From: J061 sp003695725 [NCBI: Candidatus Schekmanbacteria bacterium]
GTDB taxonomy: Bacteria > Schekmanbacteria > GWA2-38-11
Direction: 5' to 3'
Assembly (NCBI GenBank): GCA_003695725.1
Contig: RFHX01000116.1
Location: 1 to 5,364, forward strand
DNA: 5,364 nt
The notes under the pieces are model-generated. The model saw nothing but the letters and a program-made list of their open reading frames with translations, did not search any database and was not told where the DNA came from. This document shows, in pieces, positions 5,138-5,364 of this stretch (the stretch's first letter is position 1; every line of letters starts with the position of its first letter). The position numbers and the translations under genes are program-made.

Positions 5138-5353
5138 TTCGATAGATTATTAAGTTTAAAGTTTTTCTTTAAAGATATATAAGATTTGTGAGTTTGTCTA
5201 TGAAGTGAAATATTTTTTTAATAACTCATTAAAATAATTTGTGTTATAGGCAGAAAAGATTTTGATACTTCCTTTGGCAAAAAATTGTTGAAGTTTTCAT
5301 TACCAATTTTTTCATAGGAGCAAATTTGAAAGATTCCTAAAAGGAGGGATAGA
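5138..5353. other. divergent intergenic region, AT-rich
   Basis: This 216-bp region separates the divergent YihY-like gene and the gene starting at 5354, so it should hold promoters for both. It contains a 7-bp inverted repeat, TTTAAAG/CTTTAAA (5155-5173, loop TTTTT), close to the YihY start, which might be an operator or RNA hairpin. A TATATA -10-like box on the minus strand lies upstream of that repeat with only a weak TTCATA -35 at 17 bp. No convincing small ORF or structured RNA is seen. Confidence 0.4.
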
Positions 5354-5364
5354 ATGGTAATCGA
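5354..5364 (+). CDS. start of a downstream gene, cut by the window edge
   Basis: AAAAGGAGGG (5339-5348) is a near-perfect ribosome site 5-6 nt before an ATG at 5354, which continues Val-Ile before the window ends. The quality and spacing of the site, after a 216-bp intergenic gap, make a real gene start likely. Its identity cannot be told from three codons. Confidence 0.6.

Overview
The window is AT-rich bacterial DNA (roughly 35% GC by eye) with tightly packed genes and strong AGGAGG-type ribosome sites on some genes. The gene families, and a GEMM-type cyclic-dinucleotide riboswitch controlling small peptides, fit an anaerobic Desulfobacterota/Nitrospirota-like or candidate-phylum bacterium. 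That placement is inference; no marker gene is present.

Layout. Positions 1-49 carry the probable tail of an upstream gene, followed 2 bp later by a flavin reductase-like flavoprotein (52-666) and a small four-helix membrane protein (about 674-1096) on the plus strand. A strong plus-strand intrinsic terminator (1036-1066) lies inside the last codons of the membrane protein gene. The stretch 1083-1640 looks empty at normal ORF length cut-offs but is not. On the minus strand it holds a c-di-GMP-I (GEMM) riboswitch aptamer (about 1580-1490), then two competing hairpins, a four-codon leader ORF with an excellent ribosome site (1418-1404), a 52-residue Cys-containing peptide gene (1326-1168) and a 23-residue very basic peptide gene (1154-1083). 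Next come a plus-strand ClC chloride channel/transporter with CBS and RCK_C domains (1709-3796) and, convergent to it with only 6 bp between stop codons, a YihY/BrkB-family membrane protein with a winged-helix-like C-terminus (5137-3803). A new plus-strand gene starts at 5354 and is cut by the window edge.

How it fits together. The ClC and YihY genes are ordinary envelope genes. The unusual part is the compact minus-strand unit of riboswitch, leader ORF, peptide 1 and peptide 2. Peptide 1 has the layout of a RiPP-type precursor: a conserved-looking leader ending in PEEAVLKAC and a short Ser/Gly/Cys-containing core. I infer a second-messenger-controlled peptide locus. No modifying enzyme or exporter is visible in the window, so the maturation step and the function are unknown.
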